Assembly: GCF_003626695.1 (NCBI RefSeq)
Contig: NZ_RBAH01000008.1
Coordinates: 1-64,000 of the forward strand
DNA: 64,000 nucleotides
DNA from: Paenibacillus ginsengarvi
GTDB taxonomy: Bacteria; Bacillota; Bacilli; Paenibacillales; NBRC-103111
Direction of reading: 5' to 3'
Within the stretch, counting starts at the first letter, position 1. Each line of letters begins with the position of its first letter. The notes below the pieces were generated by a model. The model did not search any database and was not told where the DNA came from. It saw nothing but the letters and a program-made list of their open reading frames with translations. This document shows, in pieces, positions 48,762 to 57,737 of this stretch. The position numbers were made by a program, and so were the translations under genes.

Positions 48762-50088
48762 ACAACGGAATCCAGCCTGCGAAAACAGCCCCGCCGGACG
48801 AGTCACGGTTCCGGACAGAAAGCTCTCCGTGATGTGCCCGCATGATCCGGCGTGCGATTGCAAGCCCAAGTCCGGCCCCTCCGTAAGCCGCATGTCTCGA
48901 CGGCTCACCGCGATAAAACGGCTCGAAGACGAGCTGCTGTTCCGCCTCGGGGATCCCGGGTCCGCTGTCTTCGATTATGAATTCGAGGCGATCCCCGTAC
49001 GCGCGCCAGCCCAAATCGATATGTCCCCCCGGCGGCGTATGCCGGACGGCATTGTCGAGCAGATTGCCGAGGGCACGGTGCAGCAAATGCGTATCTCCGG
49101 CAAAAGTAACTTCCGCCGCATGGATGTTCTCCTCATAGCGGAGTTCGATGACCTTCTCCTTCGCCACCGGGCGATATTGGTCGGCCAGCTCGGCGAACAG
49201 CCGCCCTGCTTCAACCGGCTCCGGCCGCAAGCTTTGCTCCATCGATTCGAGCTTCGCATAAGCGAACAGATCGGAAATAAGCCGTTCGAGCAAATCGGCC
49301 TTTTGGCAACAAACGGATAAGTAACGCGCGGTTTTCTCCGGGTTGCCATTCGCACGTCCTTGCTCCAGTCTCGATAAATACCCCCGCAGCGCAAACAACG
49401 GCGTCCGCAAGTCGTGTGCGATCGAACCGATCATGAAGCGGCGCTCTTCCTCCAGCTCCGACTGGCGGGTCAGCGACTCGCGCAGACCGCTCCCCATAAC
49501 ATGGAAAGCCGATCGCACCGTCGCCACTTCCCGCACGGAGGAATCGGGCAGATGAAAGTCCAGATCGCCTCCTGCGATCCGTCTGGCCGCCACGCTCATC
49601 GCCTCGAGCGGTTTGACTACAAAGCGGCCCATCTGCCAGCCTATAAACAAGATGGCCATGATCGCCACGATAACTGCACTGACGGCGGCGAAGCTGCTGC
49701 CGCGTTGAGCTGCATAAAATAACGCTTGTCCGCGAAGCTCCCCCTGCTCGAAAACGTCCAGCTGCCGAATGGCGTTTTCCTTCTGCCCGGCGGAAGTGGT
49801 ATGCCATACGTCTTGCCCGGAGCGGTCCAGCAGCGCGATCCCGATATGAGCCGGTTCCGCGAAGCTTTGCAGCGAAGCCTGCCAGCCCGGATCGGCCCAA
49901 CGTGAGGTATCCGCACCGCTCACGATGCCGATTGCCGTCTTCAAGTCGGCCTGCTGACGTTCGTGAATGAAGCGAGAAAAGACGTAGCGATCAAGCAGTT
50001 CCACGCCTTCAAATGCCGCTCTGGGAACAATCAGGATAATGAGCATTCCGATGATCATCCACTGGCGAATGCCCAGCCGCGCGCTCAT
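48760..50088 (-). CDS. Sensor histidine kinase
   Basis: 442 residues. Two membrane helices (about 10-30 and 133-155) flank an extracytoplasmic sensor; a HAMP-like segment (VVKPLEAMSVAARRIAGGDL) leads into HisKA with His225 (SIAHDLRTPLFALRGYLS) and HATPase_c (NLLDNAVRHTPPG; EDSGPGIPEAEQQLVFEPFY; GGAGLGLAIARRIM). Start overlaps the regulator stop (ATGA). Divergent from the operon at 50979. Confidence 0.95.
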   Translation of the reverse strand: MSARLGIRQWMIIGMLIILIVPRAAFEGVELLDRYVFSRFIHERQQADLKTAIGIVSGADTSRWADPGWQASLQSFAEPAHIGIALLDRSGQDVWHTTSAGQKENAIRQLDVFEQGELRGQALFYAAQRGSSFAAVSAVIVAIMAILFIGWQMGRFVVKPLEAMSVAARRIAGGDLDFHLPDSSVREVATVRSAFHVMGSGLRESLTRQSELEEERRFMIGSIAHDLRTPLFALRGYLSRLEQGRANGNPEKTARYLSVCCQKADLLERLISDLFAYAKLESMEQSLRPEPVEAGRLFAELADQYRPVAKEKVIELRYEENIHAAEVTFAGDTHLLHRALGNLLDNAVRHTPPGGHIDLGWRAYGDRLEFIIEDSGPGIPEAEQQLVFEPFYRGEPSRHAAYGGAGLGLAIARRIMRAHHGELSVRNRDSSGGAVFAGWIPL

Positions 50089-50783
50089 CGCCGCGCCCCT
50101 TCAAACCGATAGCCGACGCCCCATACACTTACAATGATTTTCGGCTTCCGCGGGTCCTCTTCAATTTTTTCGCGAATTCTCCCGATATGCACTGTTACCG
50201 TATGTTTGTCGCCGATGCCGTCCCAGAAACGATCGAGCAGCTGCTCGTAAGTAAAAACTTGGCGCGGGTATTCGGCGAACAGGCACAACATGTCGAATTC
50301 CTTCGGCGTCAGCGGCAAAGGCCGCCCGTCCAGCACGGCTTCATGCGCCTTGACGTCAAGTACGAGCCGGCCGAACCGCCACTCCGATTTCGGCTCTTTT
50401 TCGCCTCGATCATATCGTCTAAGCACCGCCTTGATGCGCGCTACGACTTCTTCGGGCGTGGCGGATTTGACGATGTAGTCATCCCCGCCCAGACTGAGTC
50501 CGCGTATTTTGTCCATATCCTCTCCGCGCGCGCTCAGAAACAGAATCGGAAGGTCGCGCGTTTTGCGTATGTGGCGGCATAGGTCCAGGCCGCTTTGTCC
50601 CGGCATCATAACGTCGAGCAGGATGCAGTCGACCGGATCGGACTCCAGCCGGCTCATCGCCTCGGCGGCATCCCGTGCAATAACGGTGCCGAATTGTTCG
50701 TCCTCGAGATAATCCCGCATTAATTCCGCAATATGCGGGTCGTCGTCCACGATGAGGACCGTACGTTTGTTATCCAGGCTCAG
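50085..50783 (-). CDS. OmpR-family response regulator (probable CTG start)
   Basis: 232 residues if started at CTG 50783, which lies 5 nt after GAGGTGA and restores the full first receiver strand (NKRTVLIVDDDPHIAELM). The GTG at 50750 begins inside that strand and would delete beta-1, unlikely for a working receiver. Phospho-Asp57 in CILLDVMMPGQSG, Lys in DYIVKSATPEEV; winged-helix domain with VTVHIGRIREKIEEDP. A stop lies 3 codons upstream of the CTG. Overlaps its kinase. Confidence 0.9.
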   Translation of the reverse strand: MSLDNKRTVLIVDDDPHIAELMRDYLEDEQFGTVIARDAAEAMSRLESDPVDCILLDVMMPGQSGLDLCRHIRKTRDLPILFLSARGEDMDKIRGLSLGGDDYIVKSATPEEVVARIKAVLRRYDRGEKEPKSEWRFGRLVLDVKAHEAVLDGRPLPLTPKEFDMLCLFAEYPRQVFTYEQLLDRFWDGIGDKHTVTVHIGRIREKIEEDPRKPKIIVSVWGVGYRFEGARR

Positions 50784-50978
50784 GGCCGTTCACCTCGCAG
50801 CGAATCGATAAGAATGTGAGCTTATTGTAGCATAGATGGCGCTCTGTCCGGCTCTCTTGTAATGAATTGTAACGAAGTGGTGACCGGTTTGTGACTGTTT
50901 CGCTCAGCCTTTCGTGAGATGCTTCGTTTACGATGGAATCTGTTACGAACCGCGCAAGAAAGAAAGGAGGAGGAGGGC

Positions 50979-51371
50979 ATGAACGCCGGTCGTTTCGCGT
51001 ACCGCATATTGGCAAGGGTCTTTCTGGCCTGTATCGTGATACAAATTGTTTTGGCAGGGATGGCGCTTTTCGGCGAACCGAGCGGGTGGAAAACGCATGC
51101 ATCGTTCGTCAACTGGTTCGCGTGGGTGCCGCTGGCGATGTTTCTGCTCACGTTTGCCGGGGGGATCAAGGGGCTGGACCGTTACCTTAGCCTTGCGCTG
51201 CTGCTGCTCGTCATCCTGCAATTTATGACGGTTCATCTGTTTGCATCCGTCATCGCGATTGCCGCGCTTCATCCGCTTCTGGCCGTGCTTCTGTTCTGGG
51301 GCTCCGTTACGGCCGTCAGGAAGCAGCAGCCGACAAGGGGCGCGAAGCGGGAAAGAGAGATTACGATCTAA
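50979..51371 (+). CDS. DUF6220-like four-helix membrane protein
   Basis: 130 residues from ATG 50979, chosen for AAGGAGGAGGAGG just upstream. Four membrane helices (YRILARVFLACIVIQIVLAG; WFAWVPLAMFLLTFAGGIKG; SLALLLLVILQFMTVHLFAS; LHPLLAVLLFWGSVTA). Resembles DUF6220 proteins of unknown function. First gene of a five-gene operon, divergent from the two-component system 196 bp away. Confidence 0.8.
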   Translation: MNAGRFAYRILARVFLACIVIQIVLAGMALFGEPSGWKTHASFVNWFAWVPLAMFLLTFAGGIKGLDRYLSLALLLLVILQFMTVHLFASVIAIAALHPLLAVLLFWGSVTAVRKQQPTRGAKREREITI

Positions 51372-51387
51372 GGAGGCTTGCGGACCT

Positions 51388-52152
51388 ATGAATCGGCTGT
51401 TGCACGGACAATTGGCGCTTGTAACGGGAGGCAGCGGCGGGATTGGAGCGGCGATTGCGGAAAAGCTGGCGTCGTGCGGCGCTCTGGTGGCTGTCCACTA
51501 CTGGCGCAATCGGGAGCGTGCCGAGGAAACGGTGCTGCGCATTCGGGAAGCGGGAGGGCAGGCGGCCGCATTCGGCGCCGATCTTGCCGAGGTCGCGCAG
51601 ATTGAATCGCTTGTACGGGAGGCTCACACCGCATTCGGCTGCACCGTGGATATTCTGGTCAATAATGCGGGGCAGATGAACCGCAGAGCTTCGATCACGG
51701 AATTGTCGGAGGACGATTATACAGACATGCTGGGCATCAACTTCAAATCGTGCGTGTTTGCAAGCAAGGCGGTACTGCCGTTTATGCTCGAAAAAGGCAA
51801 GGGCAGCATCGTGAATATCGCTTCGCTTGCAGCCCATCATGGCGGCGGTGCAGGTGTAGCGATGTATGCGGCGGCCAAGAGCGCGATGCTCGCTTTTACG
51901 AAAAACGCGGCGAAGGAATTCGCCGGAAAAGGCGTTCGGATCAATGCGGTAGCTCCTGGCGTGATCGCAAACACGTCGAACGACCGGTTCAAAACCGAAA
52001 ACATTCGCAAAGCGATCGTCGCCGGCATTCCGCTGGGCCGCGAAGGATTGCCGGAGGATGTGGCCGGTGCCGTACTTTTTCTGACTTCCGAACTTTCCGC
52101 GTTCCTAACCGGCGAAACGCTGGACGTGAACGGCGGCATGTACATGAGATGA
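51388..52152 (+). CDS. SDR family oxidoreductase
   Basis: 254 residues from ATG 51388 with AAGGAGG upstream. Rossmann glycine motif TGGSGGIG, NNAG at 90s, catalytic Ser/Tyr/Lys in SIVNIASLAAHHG and YAAAKSAML, and the classical C-terminal GETLDVNGGMYM. FabG-like classical short-chain dehydrogenase/reductase, NAD(P)-dependent; substrate unknown. Starts 16 bp after the preceding stop. Confidence 0.94.
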   Translation: MNRLLHGQLALVTGGSGGIGAAIAEKLASCGALVAVHYWRNRERAEETVLRIREAGGQAAAFGADLAEVAQIESLVREAHTAFGCTVDILVNNAGQMNRRASITELSEDDYTDMLGINFKSCVFASKAVLPFMLEKGKGSIVNIASLAAHHGGGAGVAMYAAAKSAMLAFTKNAAKEFAGKGVRINAVAPGVIANTSNDRFKTENIRKAIVAGIPLGREGLPEDVAGAVLFLTSELSAFLTGETLDVNGGMYMR

Positions 52153-52173
52153 CGATATGAGGAGATAACAGTT

Positions 52174-52998
52174 ATGGAACCTAATAACGCACCGTGGGTG
52201 AAGCTGGTGCAAACTCAACATCCGGCGAAACTGCTGCCCTTTGCGCGCCATATGAACGAACCGACGATCGCCGCCATATACGGCATCGATACGGAAACGT
52301 ACCGGTCGATTCAGCGGCAGCTATCTGAGACGGTCCGAGATGCGGCTGCGGACATGCTGGAGCAGCCGGACTTTGCCGCAAAGGTGGATCGCCTTCCGTT
52401 TCGCCCGGGGCAGACGGTCGTAGCCATCGGCGAGAGTACAACGGACGACTTGTTGTCCTGGTTTGAGCTGCTCCGCCATCTGGTTCAGCTGAGAAGGCCG
52501 GAGGATGAAATCCGCTTTGTGAACGAAGGCGTATCGGGCTTTACGACTTCGCAAGTATTAGGCCGAATGAGCGGCATCGCCGCAAAGGAGCCGGACTGGC
52601 TATTCTGCATGATCGGCGGCAACGATGCGATGCGAATCGGACCGGATTCCGGCATCACGCAGGTTAGCCCGGGCGAGACGGCCCGCAATATGGCGGCTAT
52701 CCGTCAGTTGGCCGCAGCGCGGACGAATGCCCGTCTGGTATGGCTCACGCCGTCGTCTATCGACGAGCAGCGCGCGGCAGATTACCCTCCTTTCAAGGCC
52801 GCCGGGCTCGCTTGGCGCAACGAGGATATACGCCGTGCGGGCGACATCATTCGCGAGCTGCCGGACCCGGTAGCGGATACGCAAGACGGCTTCCTGTCGC
52901 CAGGCGCCGATATACTTCTTGGTCCGGACGGCGTACATCCTACTCTGGAAGGGCATCGATACATCGTGACCGTACTTGTTGAGGAACTTGCGAAATGA
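52174..52998 (+). CDS. SGNH/GDSL hydrolase family protein
   Basis: 274 residues. Block I is VVAIGESTTDD (GES instead of GDS, still supplying Ser), block II NEGVSGFTT, block III MIGGNDAMRIG and block V DGVHPTLEGH, completing Ser, Gly, Asn, Asp/His. A roughly 75-residue N-terminal extension (MNEPTIAAIYGIDTETYRSI) precedes the fold. Cytoplasmic esterase or lipase-type enzyme. Overlaps the next gene by 4 nt. Confidence 0.92.
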   Translation: MEPNNAPWVKLVQTQHPAKLLPFARHMNEPTIAAIYGIDTETYRSIQRQLSETVRDAAADMLEQPDFAAKVDRLPFRPGQTVVAIGESTTDDLLSWFELLRHLVQLRRPEDEIRFVNEGVSGFTTSQVLGRMSGIAAKEPDWLFCMIGGNDAMRIGPDSGITQVSPGETARNMAAIRQLAAARTNARLVWLTPSSIDEQRAADYPPFKAAGLAWRNEDIRRAGDIIRELPDPVADTQDGFLSPGADILLGPDGVHPTLEGHRYIVTVLVEELAK

Positions 52999-53660
52999 AG
53001 CTGATCGTCTTTGGAGCTTCCGGCGGTACTGGAAGGCAGGCAGTCGTTCAAGCTTTGGAGCAAGGTCATGAAGTCACCGCCGTCGTCCGTAAGCCTGAAA
53101 ATTTCGATGTTCGGCCCGGAGCGCTGGAGGTGATCCGGGGCGACGTTCTCCTACCGGCTACGTTCAGACAGGCGTTGCACGGAAAGGACGCGGTGTTATC
53201 CGCGCTTGGCGTTTCACACAAAAATCCGACAACGGTTTACTCGGAAGGAACTTCATCGATTATGGAAGCGATGCAGTCGGCAGGTGTACTTCGCCTCATC
53301 TGTCTCTCTTCGGCAGGACTGGACATTGCTTCGGATACGCCGCTGCTTCAGCGAATGGTGATCCGGCTCGTCATTCAGCGGATGTATAAACACGCCTATG
53401 CCGATATGGCGCGAATGGAGGCGGCAATCCGCACTTCCTCCGGCATCAACTGGACTGTCATACGCCCTCCGCGGCTGACGAACGGGCCGCGAACGAAGGC
53501 GTACCGAACGGCGATCGGCAAGCCTTTGCCCGGTGCCGAAGGGATATCGCGCGCCGACCTGGCGGATTACATGATACGATCGATTGCGGACCGGGCAGCT
53601 TACGGACAAATCGTGGAGATATCGAAGACGAACGACAAGCGGGCGAGAACGTATGAGTAA
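52995..53660 (+). CDS. NAD(P)-binding (NmrA/SDR-a5-like) protein
   Basis: 221 residues. Glycine-rich GASGGTGRQAVVQALEQGHE at the N-terminus, then VTAVVRKPENF and LEVIRGDVLLP, the pattern of atypical SDRs such as YwnB/biliverdin-reductase-like proteins. No catalytic Tyr-x-x-x-Lys is obvious, consistent with the NAD(P)-binding group. Co-translated with the SGNH gene (ATGA overlap) and overlapping DUF2306 by 8 nt. Confidence 0.92.
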   Translation: MKLIVFGASGGTGRQAVVQALEQGHEVTAVVRKPENFDVRPGALEVIRGDVLLPATFRQALHGKDAVLSALGVSHKNPTTVYSEGTSSIMEAMQSAGVLRLICLSSAGLDIASDTPLLQRMVIRLVIQRMYKHAYADMARMEAAIRTSSGINWTVIRPPRLTNGPRTKAYRTAIGKPLPGAEGISRADLADYMIRSIADRAAYGQIVEISKTNDKRARTYE

Positions 53661-54303
53661 AAATCGGTATGTCCAGGTGATTTGGGGCGCGATCGCTGCG
53701 ATTACGTCGGCTGCGGCCGTTTTTGCCGTCGCTCCGTATATAGCTGCCGACCCGGGGCTAAGCCGCATTGAGCCGAGAGAATCGTTCCCGCTCCACTTTC
53801 CGCTGCTGCTTGTTCATATATGGTCTTCCTTCCTCGCGCTGCTTATCGGCTGGGTGCAGTTTGTTCCCGGCCTGAGAAACCGTCGGCCGGATATCCACAG
53901 ATGGGCGGGACGGGCATACTTGGGACTCGTTGCGATCGGGGGGATAACCGGTCTGACGGTTGGTATGTTGACAGAGAGCTATGTCAGGCAAATGGCTTTT
54001 CTTACGCTCGCTCTTCTGTGGCTGTTTACCGGCTGGAACGGCTATCGCAAGGCGAGGCTAGGACGATTCGTCGAGCACAAAAAATGGATGATCCGGAATT
54101 ACGCCCTGACACTTGTCGCGGCAAGCGCACGTCTTCTTACCCCGCTATGCATTCTGATTTACTTGGCAGGACACGGGCTTCAGCCGGGCGGAGGCATTGC
54201 AGCGGTGCTGGAGCCTGTTCTCGAGATCAATATTTGGATTGGGCTGGTCGTGAATGTCGTGATTGCGGAATGGGTCCTACTAAGCCCGCATAACCGTTCA
54301 TAG
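53653..54303 (+). CDS. DUF2306 membrane protein
   Basis: 216 residues with about six membrane helices. The DUF2306 signature residues are the buried histidines in HIWSSFLALLIGWVQF, IHRWAGRAYLGL and the loop EHKKWMIRNYALTL. The function of the family is unknown; the His pattern suggests haem or metal binding. Start ATG 53653 overlaps the previous stop. Last gene of the operon, followed by a terminator. Confidence 0.88.
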   Translation: MSKNRYVQVIWGAIAAITSAAAVFAVAPYIAADPGLSRIEPRESFPLHFPLLLVHIWSSFLALLIGWVQFVPGLRNRRPDIHRWAGRAYLGLVAIGGITGLTVGMLTESYVRQMAFLTLALLWLFTGWNGYRKARLGRFVEHKKWMIRNYALTLVAASARLLTPLCILIYLAGHGLQPGGGIAAVLEPVLEINIWIGLVVNVVIAEWVLLSPHNRS

Positions 54304-54352
54304 AGCAAAGACCTCGATTTCCAGCGGTACATGGAGATCGAGGCCTTTTTGC
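54304..54352. terminator. Bidirectional terminator
   Basis: GACCTCGAT / ATCGAGGCC with a long loop, then TTTTTG; between convergent DUF2306 and MFS genes. Confidence 0.75.
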
Positions 54353-54391
54353 TTTGGCACCCGCCGACAAACGGCAGGCACATGAAATGCC

Positions 54392-55621
54392 TTACGACTC
54401 GGCTACGCTCTTCTCCGGCGAAACGGCCGGCCGCTGCGCGATAGAGAACTTCGGGAGCTTGAGCAGCAGCGCGATCACCAGCAGGGCGGCCCCGGTACAA
54501 ACGAATACGACGGGGATCGGCACCTGCGTCGCGGCGAATCCACCGACCAGCGGTCCGAGCATCAGACCCATCTGATTCGACGACTGATTCAAGCCGAACG
54601 CCCGGCTGCGGAAGGCCGGGTCGGTCCGCTCCGCGATGAAGGCGTTCAGCGCGGGATACACCGCCGCAAAAAACAGCCCGTACCCGAAGCGCAGCGCGCC
54701 GAAGCCGATCAGGCTGTGGAAAAACAATTGCAGGATGTTGCCGATGCCGCCGCCGAGCAGACCGATGAACAGCACCTTTTCGTAGCCGAGCTTCGTTCCG
54801 CGCTTTCCCCACCATGGGGCAGCGATCAGCGTGGCGATGCCGACCGAGGAGAAGATCATGCCGGCATACAGCGAGTCGTTGGATGGGTCCGAACCGAGCT
54901 TCTTCACATAAATCGTCAGCAGCGGCTCCAGCACCATGACCGAGGACGTCGTTGCGAACACGACGCCGAAGGCGATCATCAGGCTGCGGTTGGAGGCGGC
55001 CACCTTCAAATCCTGCACGATTGACGAGCGTTTGGCCGACGTTTTGCGGAACGATGGTTCCTTGACCCAGAACAAACAGATGAGGAACGCGATAAATACC
55101 ATGGTGCCCGCAAGAGCGAACGTATCGCGCGGGCCGACCAGATGACTGACGACTCCGCCGATGAGCGGTCCGATAATCGAAGCGGCGGCACTGGACGTGG
55201 AGATGACGCCGAGCGCATAGCCCATATGCTTCTCCGGAGTGTTCGTCGCGATCAGCGCGATCGCGGATGGAATATATCCGGCGAGCAGTCCTTCCAGAAT
55301 ACGGGCAGCGATCAGCTCGTACGGTCCGCTGACGATATAATACAAGAAGTAACAGGCGGATAAACAGATGCCGGCGCGAAGCATCATTGGCTTGCGTCCG
55401 TATTTGTCGGCCATCGAGCCCCAGAAAGGTGCGATCAGCGCTCCGGACAGGAACGTCAGCGCGAACACGACGCCTGTCCAGGCTTCCAGATGGCTGGTGA
55501 CGCCCAGATCGTTCTCGAGGAAAATCGACATGAACGGGATCGAGACCGAATACGCCATACTGACGAGAAACGTTCCGATCCATAAGACGAATAAATTGCG
55601 TTTCCATGAAAATGAGGCCAC
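54392..55621 (-). CDS. MFS multidrug-type transporter
   Basis: 409 residues from GTG 55621 (AAGGAA is 9 nt upstream; GTG 55630 abuts it). Twelve membrane helices; the loop 2-3 motif is APFWGSMADKYGRKPMMLRA and motif C-like LEGLLAGYIPSAIALIA points to proton-linked export. Similar in outline to YttB/tetracycline-type efflux pumps, but substrates cannot be read from sequence. Its own regulator is not adjacent. Confidence 0.92.
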   Translation of the reverse strand: MASFSWKRNLFVLWIGTFLVSMAYSVSIPFMSIFLENDLGVTSHLEAWTGVVFALTFLSGALIAPFWGSMADKYGRKPMMLRAGICLSACYFLYYIVSGPYELIAARILEGLLAGYIPSAIALIATNTPEKHMGYALGVISTSSAAASIIGPLIGGVVSHLVGPRDTFALAGTMVFIAFLICLFWVKEPSFRKTSAKRSSIVQDLKVAASNRSLMIAFGVVFATTSSVMVLEPLLTIYVKKLGSDPSNDSLYAGMIFSSVGIATLIAAPWWGKRGTKLGYEKVLFIGLLGGGIGNILQLFFHSLIGFGALRFGYGLFFAAVYPALNAFIAERTDPAFRSRAFGLNQSSNQMGLMLGPLVGGFAATQVPIPVVFVCTGAALLVIALLLKLPKFSIAQRPAVSPEKSVAES

Positions 55622-55774
55622 ATCATGCACTTCCTTGGCTGGTTAAGTTCCTTTCTATCATACCACCTGACGGCCTCGCATTCCGATAAACGATTGTTAT
55701 GAGCTTGATAGAAACATTGAATAAGATGTGCAAAAAAAGAAGCGGTACCCGACCGCCTCCTCCAATGCAATATT

Positions 55775-56545
55775 TTACTTATTCATTCTGACTCTGAAAT
55801 CGAAGTAGTCCGCGTTTTCGCCGGTGATCATCAGACCCATGCCCCAGTCGACATGCGTATCGACCGTCGGCGGGTCCAACGGATCGCGGTACTGAAACAA
55901 TACGTTGCGCCTCGGACGCGGGCTTCGGTTTGCATTCGAACCGTGGACGGTCAAATAGTTGAAGAACAACACGTCGCCTTTTTCGGCACAGCATATGGTC
56001 GCCCTAGAGATCGGATATTCGCGATGATCCAGATAGTGCCTGCCGACATGGGGCAGCGGTCCGAGCTTGTGCGAGCCGGGAATGACGCCGATCGCGCCGT
56101 TTTCCTCGGTGGCGTCGTCCAAATAGACGCTTGCCGCCGTCATCGTATGGTTGGCGTGAGGGAAGTACGGATAGTCCTGATGCAGCGGGAAGGCGGCGCC
56201 TTTCTCCGGGGGCTTGACCAGCATCTTGGAGTGATGCAGCATGACGTTCGGACCGATCAGTCCGCGAACAATATCCGCCATGCGCGGGTGAATAGCCGCC
56301 CGTGTGAAGGCGGCATGATGATAATGCACGTCATGGAACCCTTTCAGCACGAGCTTGCGCACATCCTCGTCTCCGAGGTAGTCCCCCTGCCATACATGGT
56401 TTTTGTCGTATTTGGACCCGGCTGCCCGACGGATGATCGCATCGACCGCTTCGCGCATATCCTCCACTTCCGCTTCCGTAAATACCCCTTTTGCCAGCAA
56501 ATAGCCGTTTTCCTTGTAAAAATCAATGTCCGACTGCGAAATCAT
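55775..56545 (-). CDS. Phytanoyl-CoA dioxygenase family (PhyH) protein, second copy
   Basis: 256 residues from ATG 56545 after AAGGAGGAAACG. MISQSDIDFYKENGYLLAKG is the typical PhyH opening; metal residues HQD (AAFPLHQDYPYFPHAN) and distal His (YLTVHGSNANRSPRPRRN), with the 2-oxoglutarate Arg. A different branch from the copy at 38027 (longer N-terminal helical part). Divergent from an AraC gene 133 bp away. Confidence 0.93.
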   Translation of the reverse strand: MISQSDIDFYKENGYLLAKGVFTEAEVEDMREAVDAIIRRAAGSKYDKNHVWQGDYLGDEDVRKLVLKGFHDVHYHHAAFTRAAIHPRMADIVRGLIGPNVMLHHSKMLVKPPEKGAAFPLHQDYPYFPHANHTMTAASVYLDDATEENGAIGVIPGSHKLGPLPHVGRHYLDHREYPISRATICCAEKGDVLFFNYLTVHGSNANRSPRPRRNVLFQYRDPLDPPTVDTHVDWGMGLMITGENADYFDFRVRMNK

Positions 56546-56677
56546 CTTCGTTTCCTCCTTGTGAGAAGCAGCGCTATACACCATAATTATAGGAACGCTT
56601 CGAATTAGCGTCTTTATGGAAATCTGACATTCTTTTGTCTGATACAGACAACGTTTCGTGAGAGGGGAGGGAGCCGA

Positions 56678-57634
56678 ATGGAGCAACTGGAAGCGGCAAG
56701 GTGGAAGGAAGCCGCCGCTGCGCTCAATGCGGCCGTTGTTCAGCCGTTATCCGGAGCGCAAGGAACGTACGAGATCAAATACTGGGGAGCGACGCCGGGG
56801 CTTAAGGCTAACCCGTACCATAAGCATTCCTTCTATGAAATATGCTTGTGCACGCGGGGCGGAGGAACATACCGGGAGAAGGACGAGCGGTTCCGAATCG
56901 AGCCCGGTATCGCCTTTTGCTCGCGGCCGGAGGTGTATCATCAGATCGTCCCGGATCCGGATCGCGAGCTGTACCTGCTTTATATCGCTTTCCAGGCGGA
57001 GCCGGACCGGTTGCCGCCGGAGGCGGGCGCCATGTTCGAACTGCTCCGGGAGGAAGGGCCTCCCTTGATTCGGCAAGCGGCGGGGACGCCGGCGGCGAAC
57101 TTGTGGCTGGCTCTGCTCCAGCTTTCCTCGTCCGGGCTGCTCTGGGAAAAGTCGGCGGAGCTGCTGCAACAGGTCGCTTATTCGCTTCTGCTGACATTCC
57201 CTTCTCTGTTCGCCGCGGATCGGTTGCAGCGCGGGAGCGCGGACCCCGTCAAGCCGGTTTCGATCATGCTGGATCAGGCCCGGATGTATATGAAAGATAA
57301 TTTGGCCGAGTCGCATCTTACAGGGCAAGTAGCACGTTACCTGCACATATCCGAACGCCATTTGTCCCGTGTATTCAGGCGCGAGCTGCAGATGACGATA
57401 GGGGAGTTCATCCGCCGGGAACGGATTCGGAGCGCATCCGAACTATTGCGGAAAAGCGGGCTGCCGATCAAGGACATCGCCGAGAAAACGGGCTTCGGTA
57501 CCGTCCATTATTTCACGCGCATATTCCGGCAGGCGACGGGCTGGTCTCCGGCGGCCTACCGGAGGTCGATATCCGAACCGGACGCGCGGCTTCCGGCAGA
57601 AGAGCGGTACGGGAGCAGCCAAATGCTCATATAG
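56678..57634 (+). CDS. AraC-family regulator with cupin sensor, second copy
   Basis: 318 residues. Cupin domain: YHKHSFYEICLCTRGGGTYR and VYHQIVPDPDRELYLLYIAF. HTH pair: ISERHLSRVFRRELQMTIGE and AEKTGFGTVHYFTRIFRQAT. GAGGGAGCC precedes the ATG. Divergently paired with the PhyH gene, mirroring the 36844/38027 pair, though the two AraC proteins are clearly distinct. Confidence 0.93.
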   Translation: MEQLEAARWKEAAAALNAAVVQPLSGAQGTYEIKYWGATPGLKANPYHKHSFYEICLCTRGGGTYREKDERFRIEPGIAFCSRPEVYHQIVPDPDRELYLLYIAFQAEPDRLPPEAGAMFELLREEGPPLIRQAAGTPAANLWLALLQLSSSGLLWEKSAELLQQVAYSLLLTFPSLFAADRLQRGSADPVKPVSIMLDQARMYMKDNLAESHLTGQVARYLHISERHLSRVFRRELQMTIGEFIRRERIRSASELLRKSGLPIKDIAEKTGFGTVHYFTRIFRQATGWSPAAYRRSISEPDARLPAEERYGSSQMLI

Positions 57635-57737
57635 AGGATTTACCTAGTTGTCGGTGCCGCTTTACCACAACAAAACGACGAGTCTAGCGAAATATGGTAA
57701 ACTTAATACTATGAAATACATAAAGGAGAGGAAGCTA

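Noticed and set aside
54180..55607. 475-residue minus-strand open frame over the MFS gene
   Set aside because: It is an out-of-phase shadow of the MFS gene: the translated sequence is Arg-rich and lacks membrane helices, while the accepted frame shows twelve.
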